Assembly: GCF_001956045.1 (NCBI RefSeq)
Contig: NZ_MRTH01000001.1
Location: 434,001 to 498,000, forward strand
Direction: 5' to 3'
DNA: 64,000 bases
Source: Paenibacillus sp. FSL H7-0331
GTDB taxonomy: Bacteria > Bacillota > Bacilli > Paenibacillales > NBRC-103111
Part shown: piece by piece, positions 38,412 to 47,565 of the stretch
Numbering within the stretch: position 1 is the first letter of the stretch
How the letters are laid out: each line of letters opens with the position of its first letter
Translations under genes and position numbers: made by a program
Notes under the pieces: model-generated
What the model was told of the DNA's origin: nothing
Database searches by the model: none
Seen by the model: the letters and a program-made list of their open reading frames with translations, nothing else

Positions 38412-39185
38412 CTATAGCATAACAATATTTTGATGTCCTGCCAAGAAGCCGCCATCCACAGGGATACTGATGCCCGTTATATATGAGGCTTGAGGAGATG
38501 CCAGAAAGCATACCGCCTCCGCCACTTCGTGTGACAGACCAAACCGTTCCATCGGGGTTTTGCCCAATACACCGTCTCGGAACGCTTGTCGTTTAAAGTT
38601 CGTCGAATTGAGATCGGTTTCGATATAGCCCGGACTTACCGAGTTAACACGAATTCCATATTTGGCCCATTCCACCGCCAATACTTTACTGTATTGCAGC
38701 AGACCGCCCTTGGAGGCTGAATAAGCGCTCTGATTCGGGGTAGCGATATGGGACAGCATCGAGGTGATCGTCACGATCGAGCCGCTGCCTTGTTCGATCA
38801 TCCGCTTCCCGACCTCCTGACAGGTTAAAAAGGCACCTCTCAAATTAATCCCGATAATCTCATCCCATGCTTCCGTTGTGTACTGCTCGGCAGGCATTCG
38901 CTTGTTCGTCCCGGCACAATAAACCAGGATATCGATTCGCCCATGAATACGGTTCGCCTGCTCAACAAACTGCTGAATACTGGCCTGATCCTGAACATCG
39001 AGTGGGAGTCCGTCCGCCTCTACGCCCAACCCGCGAATTTCCTCGGCTGTCCCCTTAAACTGCTCCTCCGTACGGCTTCCGATGATGACCTTGCTGCCAT
39101 AGCTGGCCAGGGCCTTGGCAATCTCTTTGCCAATCCCTCTGCCTCCGCCTGCAATAACGGCTACCTGCTGATCCAAACCTCGCAT
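38412..39185 (-). CDS. Short-chain dehydrogenase/reductase
   Basis: A 257-residue SDR. ATG at 39185, 9 nt after GGGG, is preferred over one only 3 nt after it. Cofactor motif GGGRGIG, YCAG in place of the usual NNAG, catalytic Ser in TITSM, YSASK, and SPGYIETDL. It resembles gluconate 5-dehydrogenase and 3-oxoacyl-ACP reductase type enzymes. The substrate is not resolved; the sugar-related context makes a polyol or aldonate reductase plausible. Confidence 0.88.
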   Translation of the reverse strand: MRGLDQQVAVIAGGGRGIGKEIAKALASYGSKVIIGSRTEEQFKGTAEEIRGLGVEADGLPLDVQDQASIQQFVEQANRIHGRIDILVYCAGTNKRMPAEQYTTEAWDEIIGINLRGAFLTCQEVGKRMIEQGSGSIVTITSMLSHIATPNQSAYSASKGGLLQYSKVLAVEWAKYGIRVNSVSPGYIETDLNSTNFKRQAFRDGVLGKTPMERFGLSHEVAEAVCFLASPQASYITGISIPVDGGFLAGHQNIVML

Positions 39186-39260
39186 GATCATAGTCCCCTT
39201 CCTGATACTACGGATTCAAGAAATTACATCGATAGTTCGTCACCATTACTCATCCAATCC

Positions 39261-41738
39261 TTACTTATCGAGCAGTTGGATCGAATGCACAGCATTTTCC
39301 ATCCGCTGCCATTGCCCTTCGGTCTTGACCGCATCATTAATCCGCTCACGAACGGAATACACATACCCGTTCTTTTCAAATACAAATTCAACCAGAGTAT
39401 AGGGTACATTTCTGCTTTTGTACGTAGTTGTGAATTTTCTGACAGTCATACCCAACATTTCCTCGTCAGCGGCGGAGTTTTTGTAATTTGCATCGGCTTC
39501 GGTACTTTTCTTATGATCCTGCTCAATGCGCTTTATGGTTTCCTCAAGACTCGAACGGTCATCGGCCGATATGCTCAGGCTGCCTCCATTAAAGCTGAAC
39601 TGCGCGGATGGACTATCAAGCTCTCTCTGGTAAACTCCCTGCCAGGCCTCAGGAATATGGAGTGTGTACATATATTTTTTGTTGGTATACGTTAACGTTT
39701 TATTAACATCGGTCAAATCTTCTTCATCCTGAATAAATCCGAGTGAACGATTGACGCCTTCCTTGGTAAAGGAAGCAGACTTCTCGAAGCTGCTGATCAG
39801 CGTATCCATATCTTCGCCACCTGCGGCTTTTGGAAACATGAATTTTATTTCGTACTTGTATTTATCCTTAATCATATAAATAACATGGGACTGACGCCAC
39901 TTATCACCCATAGTGGATGCATAACGCTTTTCAATAGCAGCAGTACCGCCAATGACCGTTTCATGCGATTCCCCGATTTCCTTATAGCCTTCTGTGTAGG
40001 AATCATTAAATTTCGCTGATTGCCTTGCTACCCAGTCCTTCAATGTATCACCGGATGCGGCCGAACTCACCTGTACAGATAAAGTTTGCTCACCGTCCTT
40101 GCTTGCATAATTCAGACCGTTTCCCCAATCCCGCTTGCTCCATTCCAGAGGTGTTTCAAAAACCAGCCCATATTCCGTCGTCACCGTATTCCCGGTTTGA
40201 TAGGCGGATATATCCTTCAAGGAGGCATTACTCCCGTCAAAAGAAAGCACGAACGAATCCAGCAGATCGCTGTAGCTGTTGCGTTTGATCGCGTTGTTGT
40301 AGGATTCTTCCTTCTCGACGATCAGTGTCAGGTAATAAACTTTATCTCCTTTGGAAAAGGCTCGTGTTTGGTAATATTCCCCACGTTCGTTTTTCTTTAC
40401 AAGTAATAAATAAGATTGCGGCTTTTGCTCGATAAACCTTTTTTCCAAAAGCGTACCTTTGCCATCATCGGCCATTTTTTTCATGAGTCCAACCGGAGAA
40501 ATATCCTCGCTTTGCTTTTCTTCAACGATAATACTGATGGCAAACTCGCCTTTGGCATCAACAAGAAGCACACTTTTGCCCTGCCCCGAATCTTCATTGG
40601 CCTTAACAAGTCCTGCCGGATATTTCATCGACCAGCCGTAATGGCTATCGCCAATCCACGTTTTGCCTTGGTCCGCATCAATATAGGAGCCATCGGCATC
40701 CTGAATAACAGTTTCGGAGCTGGAGTGCTCTTCCCCCAGAACAACCTCGATGATTTTGGAACTTCCGCTTGACTGCAGCGTCAATCTGACCTTTTGCTCC
40801 GGTAAATAGTTCTTTAAAGCCTCGTTGAATTCTACCTGATTACGTGTTGGGTAAGAGTCGATAGCCAGCAGCACATCACCTTGGACAATGCCTGCCTTCG
40901 CTCCCGGAGAATCCGGTTCCACGTAAGTTACCTCCAGACCATTGCTTGACGGTAAGCCAACAACAGCCTCCCAGCTCTCTCCAAGCTCCAATCCCAGGGA
41001 AGAACGCTTCACCTTGCCATATTTGAAAAAGTGGTCCAATACATGCTGTACAGTCGCCACCGGAATCGCAAAGCCAAGACCATCCACGCCATACTGGACA
41101 TACTTGAGTGTATTGATCCCGATAACCTGTCCTTTCATATTGACCAACGCACCCCCGCTATTGCCGGGATTAATCGCCGCATCCGTCTGTATCAGCTGAT
41201 ACTTGGACAATACCGAGCGGTCCATTCCACTGACGATACCGTAGGTAACCGAGTTGCGCAGCGCAAAGGATAACGGTGTCCCAATCGCCATGACCGATTC
41301 ACCGACTTTAAGATCCGTTGGATCTGCCAGCACGGCCGGAGTCAAGCCCGTCGCTTCGATCTTCACCAGTGCCAGATCACTTTCTTCATCAAAATGCGTC
41401 GTTTTCCCCGGATGCGTCTGTCCATCAGAAGTTACAACCACGATATTACGCATATTTTTCACCACATGGGCATTGGTCAGGATGTACCCATCGCTTTTCA
41501 CAATAACTCCAGTGCCGTGAGCGAGATCATACCGATTTTTTTCCACTGTCTTTTTATTATCGATAGGCTTACCGATGATCGCTACGACAGATCGGGTTGT
41601 TTTTTCGATAACCGCGGGAACAGCTCCCTTGTCGGCTGCGGCATCCGCATAAACTGACGAGCTTGCAACGGATACAAAGAGTATCACTGCAAGGACTGAC
41701 AGTACAAAACGTTTGCCTGTTTTTTGTAAATAATTCAA
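39261..41738 (-). CDS. HtrA/DegP-like serine protease with PDZ and long C-terminal repeats
   Basis: An 825-residue exported or membrane-anchored protein using a TTG start 8 nt after GGGGAG. Hydrophobic segment about 11-30. Trypsin-like domain with H91 (NAHVV), D121 (ESDLALV) and S194 (NPGNSGGAL). PDZ about 245-335. Beyond it lie about 480 residues, unusual for HtrA, arranged as three related blocks of about 150 residues beginning near YGWSMKYP, YGLVFETP and YMYTLHIP, which look like PsbP/DUF1795-type folds. It probably degrades misfolded proteins outside the membrane; the repeats may bind substrates or wall polymers. Monocistronic and divergent from the chemoreceptor. Confidence 0.88.
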   Translation of the reverse strand: MNYLQKTGKRFVLSVLAVILFVSVASSSVYADAAADKGAVPAVIEKTTRSVVAIIGKPIDNKKTVEKNRYDLAHGTGVIVKSDGYILTNAHVVKNMRNIVVVTSDGQTHPGKTTHFDEESDLALVKIEATGLTPAVLADPTDLKVGESVMAIGTPLSFALRNSVTYGIVSGMDRSVLSKYQLIQTDAAINPGNSGGALVNMKGQVIGINTLKYVQYGVDGLGFAIPVATVQHVLDHFFKYGKVKRSSLGLELGESWEAVVGLPSSNGLEVTYVEPDSPGAKAGIVQGDVLLAIDSYPTRNQVEFNEALKNYLPEQKVRLTLQSSGSSKIIEVVLGEEHSSSETVIQDADGSYIDADQGKTWIGDSHYGWSMKYPAGLVKANEDSGQGKSVLLVDAKGEFAISIIVEEKQSEDISPVGLMKKMADDGKGTLLEKRFIEQKPQSYLLLVKKNERGEYYQTRAFSKGDKVYYLTLIVEKEESYNNAIKRNSYSDLLDSFVLSFDGSNASLKDISAYQTGNTVTTEYGLVFETPLEWSKRDWGNGLNYASKDGEQTLSVQVSSAASGDTLKDWVARQSAKFNDSYTEGYKEIGESHETVIGGTAAIEKRYASTMGDKWRQSHVIYMIKDKYKYEIKFMFPKAAGGEDMDTLISSFEKSASFTKEGVNRSLGFIQDEEDLTDVNKTLTYTNKKYMYTLHIPEAWQGVYQRELDSPSAQFSFNGGSLSISADDRSSLEETIKRIEQDHKKSTEADANYKNSAADEEMLGMTVRKFTTTYKSRNVPYTLVEFVFEKNGYVYSVRERINDAVKTEGQWQRMENAVHSIQLLDK

Positions 41739-42005
41739 TTAAATGTCTCCCCATCCTTTGTTTGATTGGCTTAATTTTCCATATAAATACTCTAACAGAA
41801 TCAAGCTGAAATTCCAATACATTGACAATTAGCAATTGACAGGAAGAACTTACTTTTGTAATCATGAATGTTCTATTCCATTAGTCTTATTTTATGAGAT
41901 TTATCAGGAACTTGACTATTATTTAATAGATTTTTTGTCGAATTATGCAATATAATGTACGAAAGATGACTAATTTTTTACAAGTACATCTCAGGGGGGC
42001 ATCAT

Positions 42006-43952
42006 GTGAAAAAGAAACTTATCATTGTTCTTATGCTATTCGCTTCATTACCAATGTTAGTATTTTCCAGTTTCAGTATTTACTCGAATAGCCAGGAGTT
42101 GCAGCACAATGCCAGCGAATTTAGCCTTGACAATGCCCAATCGATTAAGAGCGAAATTAACGTTGTCATCGACCAAAACTTTGACTTATTAAAGGTACTT
42201 GCCCAGAATGAAATCTTTCAGAGCGGGGCACCCAAAGTTGAAACCGCTAAAACACTGCTTAACGCCTCGGTAAAGGTGCATCCGGAAGCCGTCCTTAATT
42301 ACACTGATGTTACAGGGCAGCAAAAAGTCCGCAGTGATAATCTGGCTATGACCAACGTAGCAGACCGGGACTATTTCAAACAATCTCTGCAAACCGGTAA
42401 GCCTGTTGTATCTGAAGTATTAATAGCCAAAGCTACCGGAAATAAAATTATCGTCCTAGCCGTGCCGGTTCTGAATGAAAGTAAACAGGTCACCGGAATC
42501 CTGACTAACAATATTGAGCTTTCTTTTCTTAGCGATTATGTGACCAAACTTTCTCAGAACGGTAATATTCCTTTTATCATCGACCGCAGCGGTAAAATTT
42601 TGGCTCACGTGGATAAAAACTACATAGATAAGGACATCAGTGCAATCGATTTTGTCCAACAGGGCCTGAAAGGTAATGACGGAACATCAATTTTTGTTGA
42701 AAATGGTCAAAAAATGATGGTTTCTTACACCTATAATGAACTGACTGGCTGGCTTATAGGTAATGCTCAATCCTACGATTCCGTAATGTCTCAAAACACA
42801 AAAATCATCTCTCAAAGCATCGTTTTACTTGTCATTGTATTGTTAGTTTCTTGTGCCGCCGGCTTCTTTTTATCTAATAAAATTGCCAGACCGCTCATTC
42901 AGTTGACCGCCTTTACTAAACAAGCGTCGAGCGGTGATCTTACTGTACAAGTGACAGTCAAGGATAACAATGAAATCGGACAGCTTGCCGACAGTTTCAA
43001 CTTGATGCTTCAAAATTTGAGGCATATGATTCAGCAGGTCGGCTCCAACTCCGAAAGCCTGGCAGCATCTGCTGAGCAGCTGACAGCCAGCGCGTCACAG
43101 ACCAGTCAAGCCACAGAGCAAGTAGCTAAGATCACTGAGGAAGTAGCATTGGGAACGGAGAAGCAGGTCCAGACTTTAAAAGACAGCTCCCAGTCAGTTC
43201 AGGATATTTCAGATGGTATTCAAATGATTGCTGCTAATGCTACCAATGTCTCTTCTCTGGCTTTGGACGCCTCCCAGAAGACTGAACAAGGTAACGTGGC
43301 CATTCATTCGGCTATCACCCAAATGGAGTCCATGCAGCAAACCGTTAACGGGCTTGCCTTGGTGATCAAGGAGCTTGGCGACCGATCACAGGAAATCGGA
43401 CAAATCGTCGGCGCTATTACAAGCATTGCCCAACAAACCAATCTGCTGGCTCTGAACGCCAACATTGAGGCAGCTCGCGCCGGCGAGCAGGGCCGCGGCT
43501 TTGCTGTTGTTGCTGGCGAAGTCAGGAAGCTTGCCGAGCAGTCCTCCCGTTCAGCGCAAACCATTGCCGAGCTTATTACCGTCATACAGGACAAAACCGC
43601 AAACGCAGTTGAATCTATGGATATCGGAATTACCGAGGTCAACCAAGGCCTGCACGCCGTCCATACCGCAGGTGACGCTTTTACACAAATTCAGCAATCA
43701 ATCCGGCAAGTATCTACACAAATTCAAGAGGTGTCCGACTCATCCCAGCAAATGTGTGCGAATGCTTTGCAGGTCGTTCAGTCGTTTGAGACTATTATGG
43801 AGGTATCCGATATGACGGCATCAGGTACGCAAAATGTATCGGCAGCGGCCGAAGAGCAGCTCGCTACCATGGAGGAGATCACGGCATCTGCAACAGTTCT
43901 CTCCGGCATGGCGGACGAACTTCAGGACGTTATCGGTAAGTTTAAAGTGTAG
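42006..43952 (+). CDS. Methyl-accepting chemotaxis protein
   Basis: A 648-residue chemoreceptor with a GTG start about 6 nt after GGGGGG. Membrane segments at about 4-22 and 276-298, an extracellular dCache-type sensor between them, HAMP (298-350), then the signalling domain with the tip signature LLALNANIEAARAGEQGRGF. A -10-like TATAAT lies at 41951. Ligand unknown. It is single, with a terminator behind it. Confidence 0.94.
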   Translation: MKKKLIIVLMLFASLPMLVFSSFSIYSNSQELQHNASEFSLDNAQSIKSEINVVIDQNFDLLKVLAQNEIFQSGAPKVETAKTLLNASVKVHPEAVLNYTDVTGQQKVRSDNLAMTNVADRDYFKQSLQTGKPVVSEVLIAKATGNKIIVLAVPVLNESKQVTGILTNNIELSFLSDYVTKLSQNGNIPFIIDRSGKILAHVDKNYIDKDISAIDFVQQGLKGNDGTSIFVENGQKMMVSYTYNELTGWLIGNAQSYDSVMSQNTKIISQSIVLLVIVLLVSCAAGFFLSNKIARPLIQLTAFTKQASSGDLTVQVTVKDNNEIGQLADSFNLMLQNLRHMIQQVGSNSESLAASAEQLTASASQTSQATEQVAKITEEVALGTEKQVQTLKDSSQSVQDISDGIQMIAANATNVSSLALDASQKTEQGNVAIHSAITQMESMQQTVNGLALVIKELGDRSQEIGQIVGAITSIAQQTNLLALNANIEAARAGEQGRGFAVVAGEVRKLAEQSSRSAQTIAELITVIQDKTANAVESMDIGITEVNQGLHAVHTAGDAFTQIQQSIRQVSTQIQEVSDSSQQMCANALQVVQSFETIMEVSDMTASGTQNVSAAAEEQLATMEEITASATVLSGMADELQDVIGKFKV

Positions 43953-43989
43953 CGCCTTGCTTCATATCCAGCCTGTATGAGATTAAAAT

Positions 43990-44033
43990 AACCCTCCAAT
44001 CGCGTTTTTACAGCGAAATTGGAGGGTTGTCTG
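43990..44033 (+). terminator. Terminator after the chemoreceptor gene
   Basis: Arms AACCCTCCAAT and ATTGGAGGGTT, with a TCGC/GCGA extension and a T-containing tail (TGTCTGTTT). It probably serves the convergent reductase gene too. Confidence 0.7.
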
Positions 44034-44068
44034 TTTAGTATAGATGTAAGTATGGATGTGTCAAGCTG

Positions 44069-45049
44069 CTACCAGGCGTACGCTTCCGGAGCAGGCTTGC
44101 CTGGACCCGGGAATATCTCGTCCAGCTTGGTCAGCGTTTCCGAGTCGAGCTTGATTTCTACGGCTCTTAACGTATCCTCAAATTGCTTCAGAGTCCGTGG
44201 TCCGATGATCGGTGCGGTGAGTGCCGGATGAGATAATACCCATGCCAATGCAACATTCGCTTCACTTTCCCCCAGCTCTTTGCACAGCGCGGAGAATTGC
44301 TCCAGCTGCGAGCGATGCTTCTCGATAGCCTTGGCCTGATTCGCTGTTCTTGAGCCTGCATCCGGATTCAATGCATTGCCACCCAGAAGGCCTCCTGCCA
44401 ATGGACTCCATGCGATCACACCGATTCCATGATGCTCCGAAGCCGGAAGTACTTCCAATTCAGGCTCACGGCAAAACAGGCTGTATTTGTGCTGCTCAGA
44501 TACAAGCCCGAGGAAATGACGCTCCTTCGCCTTGGCTTGTGCCAAAGTGATATGCCAGCCAGCAAAATTACTGGAGCCGACATAGTCAACGGTTCCCTGC
44601 TGTACCAGTGCCTGAAATGCCTCCCATAATTCATCCCAAGTCGCGCTTCGGGCAATATGGTGCATTTGATATAATTCAATATGATCGGTTTGCAACCGCT
44701 TTAATGAAGCTGCCAAGTGACGGCGGATTTTGTACGTGGATAATCCTCTTTCCATATTAGGACCATCATTTTCATCCTCCATAGGACCATACACTTTGGT
44801 AGCCAGCACGACTCTCTCCCGACGATTCCCACCCTGAGCGAACCAACGCCCAATGATTTCCTCGGTCCAGCCACGGCGATTTTCCCCTCCATAAACGTTG
44901 GCGGTATCAAAGAAATTCACTCCGGCATCCAGTGCGGCATCCATAATACTGAAAGCTTCCTTCTCATCAGTCGACGGACCAAAGTTCATTGTACCTAAAC
45001 AAAGACGACTCACTTTAAGTCCGGTTCTTCCTAAGAACGTGTATTCCAT
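44069..45049 (-). CDS. Aldo/keto reductase
   Basis: A 326-residue (beta/alpha)8 NADPH-dependent reductase. ATG is 10 nt after GGAG. Catalytic residues lie in FFDTANVYGG (Asp, Tyr), LATKVYG (Lys) and YQMHH (His). It is similar to YccK/Tas-type general aldo/keto reductases. Single gene; substrate unknown. Confidence 0.9.
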   Translation of the reverse strand: MEYTFLGRTGLKVSRLCLGTMNFGPSTDEKEAFSIMDAALDAGVNFFDTANVYGGENRRGWTEEIIGRWFAQGGNRRERVVLATKVYGPMEDENDGPNMERGLSTYKIRRHLAASLKRLQTDHIELYQMHHIARSATWDELWEAFQALVQQGTVDYVGSSNFAGWHITLAQAKAKERHFLGLVSEQHKYSLFCREPELEVLPASEHHGIGVIAWSPLAGGLLGGNALNPDAGSRTANQAKAIEKHRSQLEQFSALCKELGESEANVALAWVLSHPALTAPIIGPRTLKQFEDTLRAVEIKLDSETLTKLDEIFPGPGKPAPEAYAW

Positions 45050-45180
45050 TAATACTCAGCTCCTTTGGTATATGTAATCTACCTCTTAAATCATAACCAA
45101 TAATTGAGAGAATAGAAAGAACTGACATTTTTCTCATTTAATATACTTGGATTCCTATAGTTACCTGAAATAAAGTGAGT

Positions 45181-46449
45181 CTAGTCGTGCTCAGCCATTT
45201 TCGGAAGATAGCCATTCTCGTCAAATTGCAACGGCTCCGGCTGACCCAAAATTTCGATATGAGACAGCTTTTGAATTTCGGGTACAAGCGCTTCTGATAC
45301 ATAGACATACTTCAAATGAAGTGTATTGGGAACACGAACAATTCTCGCTTGTGACGATTCAATACCCCAGTTACAGCGTAAAGCCACATGAAGCGCCTCT
45401 CTGTCATTATCAATGACCATCGGAATCATTCCCCGCATAATGAATGAGCTTGTAATGACGTTCTCATTTGTTATTTTCATATCGATTTTATCGAAAAAAC
45501 GTTTGGTTGTCAGATCAGCAAGCCCCATTCCGAGTGCATTTCCATGGGAAGGCTCACTTAAATCACTGGCCACTATATATTTGATCCTCGGGCTGTCCAG
45601 CTCTTCCTCGCCCAAAATCCGCATTCTACCTATTATATTGGTATCCATCCCGGTTCCACTGTAGTTTTTGCCGATCTCGTCAACGAACAGCACGTCTATA
45701 TCGTCCACGGGAAGCTTGGGCATCATGCTTTTCGATATTTTCAAAAGCGCCTGCTCCCGCTCAACAATTTGCTTTGCTTCGATAGCTTCGATAATAGCCG
45801 TTTGGTCGAAAGCATTTTCCACAATGCCCAATCCGAATAACACATTCAATTTATCGAGAGTGACTTGACCCACAGCAGGCATCAAATCACGGATGCCATG
45901 AATCCCATACGAGTGAAGCAGCAGCGCCTGCTTGTGCTTGCCTATACCAATAGCGGCCATTTTCACAATTCCACTTTCAATCCATTGCGACGATTTGAAA
46001 TCGGTATGAACTTTGATTCTGGCAATTACGATAACCGCATCACTGGCTAGTATGTGATTGTCCGCGTAAACCGCTAGTCCTGCCGGCGTTTCTCCAATTT
46101 GTGTAACTTCCATGGACGAAAGAATCGGGGCCCCACAGTAGTCCTCAGTCACTCCCAGACCTTCCAGCACCTCGATCTGTCCTTCAGCGGTCGCTCCACC
46201 ATGGCTGCCCATTGTCGGAATGATTCGCGGCTCGACCCCAAGCTTCTTGAGCTCATTGACCACATTTTTGATGATCAAGGCAATATTAGCGATGCCTCGA
46301 CTGCCTGCTGTTATTGCTACCTTCATCCCCGGCTTGACCTTGTCGGACAAACGGATAGCTTCCATTTGCTTGCTGATTTCCGCCTCAATATCGTCGATCT
46401 TGGGCCCATTAAAATGCTGTTTGACCTTCACAAACTTTGGCAGCAACAT
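45181..46449 (-). CDS. LarA-like (DUF2088) protein of a four-carbon acid sugar operon
   Basis: A 422-residue protein with a LarA-like N-terminal fold but a distinct subfamily signature: AGSRGIAN replaces SDITRP, MGSHGGAT carries a His, and KVHTDFKSSQWIESGIVK keeps the His...Lys pair matching the cofactor and catalytic positions of LarA. ATG is 10 nt after AAGGAGG. It is last in an operon with PdxA2 and a DUF1537 kinase. Inference: a nickel-pincer epimerase that converts a tetronate or related hydroxyacid into the stereoisomer used by the kinase. Confidence 0.75.
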   Translation of the reverse strand: MLLPKFVKVKQHFNGPKIDDIEAEISKQMEAIRLSDKVKPGMKVAITAGSRGIANIALIIKNVVNELKKLGVEPRIIPTMGSHGGATAEGQIEVLEGLGVTEDYCGAPILSSMEVTQIGETPAGLAVYADNHILASDAVIVIARIKVHTDFKSSQWIESGIVKMAAIGIGKHKQALLLHSYGIHGIRDLMPAVGQVTLDKLNVLFGLGIVENAFDQTAIIEAIEAKQIVEREQALLKISKSMMPKLPVDDIDVLFVDEIGKNYSGTGMDTNIIGRMRILGEEELDSPRIKYIVASDLSEPSHGNALGMGLADLTTKRFFDKIDMKITNENVITSSFIMRGMIPMVIDNDREALHVALRCNWGIESSQARIVRVPNTLHLKYVYVSEALVPEIQKLSHIEILGQPEPLQFDENGYLPKMAEHD

Positions 46450-46514
46450 TGGATTTATTCCTCCTTGTTAGGATATGGTTTCGATTGTCTTGCATGTGTG
46501 CAATGGCATCACTT

Positions 46515-47507
46515 CTACCGCTTGGGCGCTAATTCGATACCTTGACGGATCGCTTCCAAAAGACTTTTTTCATCAGCAATGCCCTTGCCTGCAATATCAA
46601 ATGCGGTTCCATGATCCACACTGGTACGTATAATCGGCAAGCCTACCGTAATATTGACGCCTGCATCCAGACCCAGCACCTTGATAGGACCATGCCCCTG
46701 ATCGTGATACATCGCAACTACAATATCGTAATCGCCGCGAACTGCCAGAAAAAATAACGTATCAGCAGGCAACGGCCCAACCACGTTAATTCCTTGCTGC
46801 TTGGCACGCTCTACAGCAGGCACAATAACCGCATCCTCTTCACCATAGCCAAACAGCCCGTTTTCTCCAGCATGAGGGTTAATCCCGCATACACAAATCC
46901 GCGGCTGCTCATAGCCTGCTTTCTTCAGGGTGTCATGTGCCATTTTAATAACCGAATATACACGTTCAGCCGTTATCGACTTGACCGCATCGATCAGACC
47001 CATATGGGTTGTCACATGAATGACCTTGAGCTTGGGGGAGCTCAGCATCATTGCGTAATCACTCGTTGCAGTTAAATCCGCCAAAATTTCCGTGTGTCCC
47101 GGATAATGATGTCCACCCTTCTGCAGCGCCTCCTTGTTCAAGGGTGCCGTACAGATGGCGTCGATCTTCTCTTTCTTTGCAAGCTCAATGGATTTCTCCA
47201 AAAAGCGGAACGCGGCATCGCCGGACTGTGGTGAAACTTTACCGTAGGGTAGACTCTCTGGCAATAGATCCATATCAAGACAATTGACGATTCCAGCTTG
47301 ATCCAATGCCTGTTCAGGGGACTTGATCGAATGAACGCGCAAACCGGTTTGCAAAAATAATTCGGCTCTTGATAAAAATTTGGCATCACCGATTACAATC
47401 GCCTTGCAAGTTTCAAATACTTGTGGGTCCTTCAATGCTTTCATAATAATTTCCGGGCCGACACCTGCCGCGTCACCCATCGTAATTCCTATTATCGGTC
47501 TATGCAT
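46515..47507 (-). CDS. pdxA2: PdxA2-type 4-phospho-four-carbon-acid dehydrogenase
   Basis: A 330-residue PdxA-family NAD-dependent dehydrogenase/decarboxylase. Metal ligands H168, H212 and H268 (VTTHMG, NPHAGE, MYHDQGH) are present, with the start signature GITMGDAAGVGPEI. ATG is 9 nt after AAGGAG. Pairing with a DUF1537 kinase is diagnostic of PdxA2, which oxidises 4-phospho-D-threonate or D-erythronate to dihydroxyacetone phosphate and CO2, rather than of vitamin B6 synthesis. Confidence 0.9.
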   Translation of the reverse strand: MHRPIIGITMGDAAGVGPEIIMKALKDPQVFETCKAIVIGDAKFLSRAELFLQTGLRVHSIKSPEQALDQAGIVNCLDMDLLPESLPYGKVSPQSGDAAFRFLEKSIELAKKEKIDAICTAPLNKEALQKGGHHYPGHTEILADLTATSDYAMMLSSPKLKVIHVTTHMGLIDAVKSITAERVYSVIKMAHDTLKKAGYEQPRICVCGINPHAGENGLFGYGEEDAVIVPAVERAKQQGINVVGPLPADTLFFLAVRGDYDIVVAMYHDQGHGPIKVLGLDAGVNITVGLPIIRTSVDHGTAFDIAGKGIADEKSLLEAIRQGIELAPKR

Positions 47508-47565
47508 CCTATATATCTCCTTATGCTTGGCTGATTATTTTCCATGACTGTTGCTTGGGCAATGA

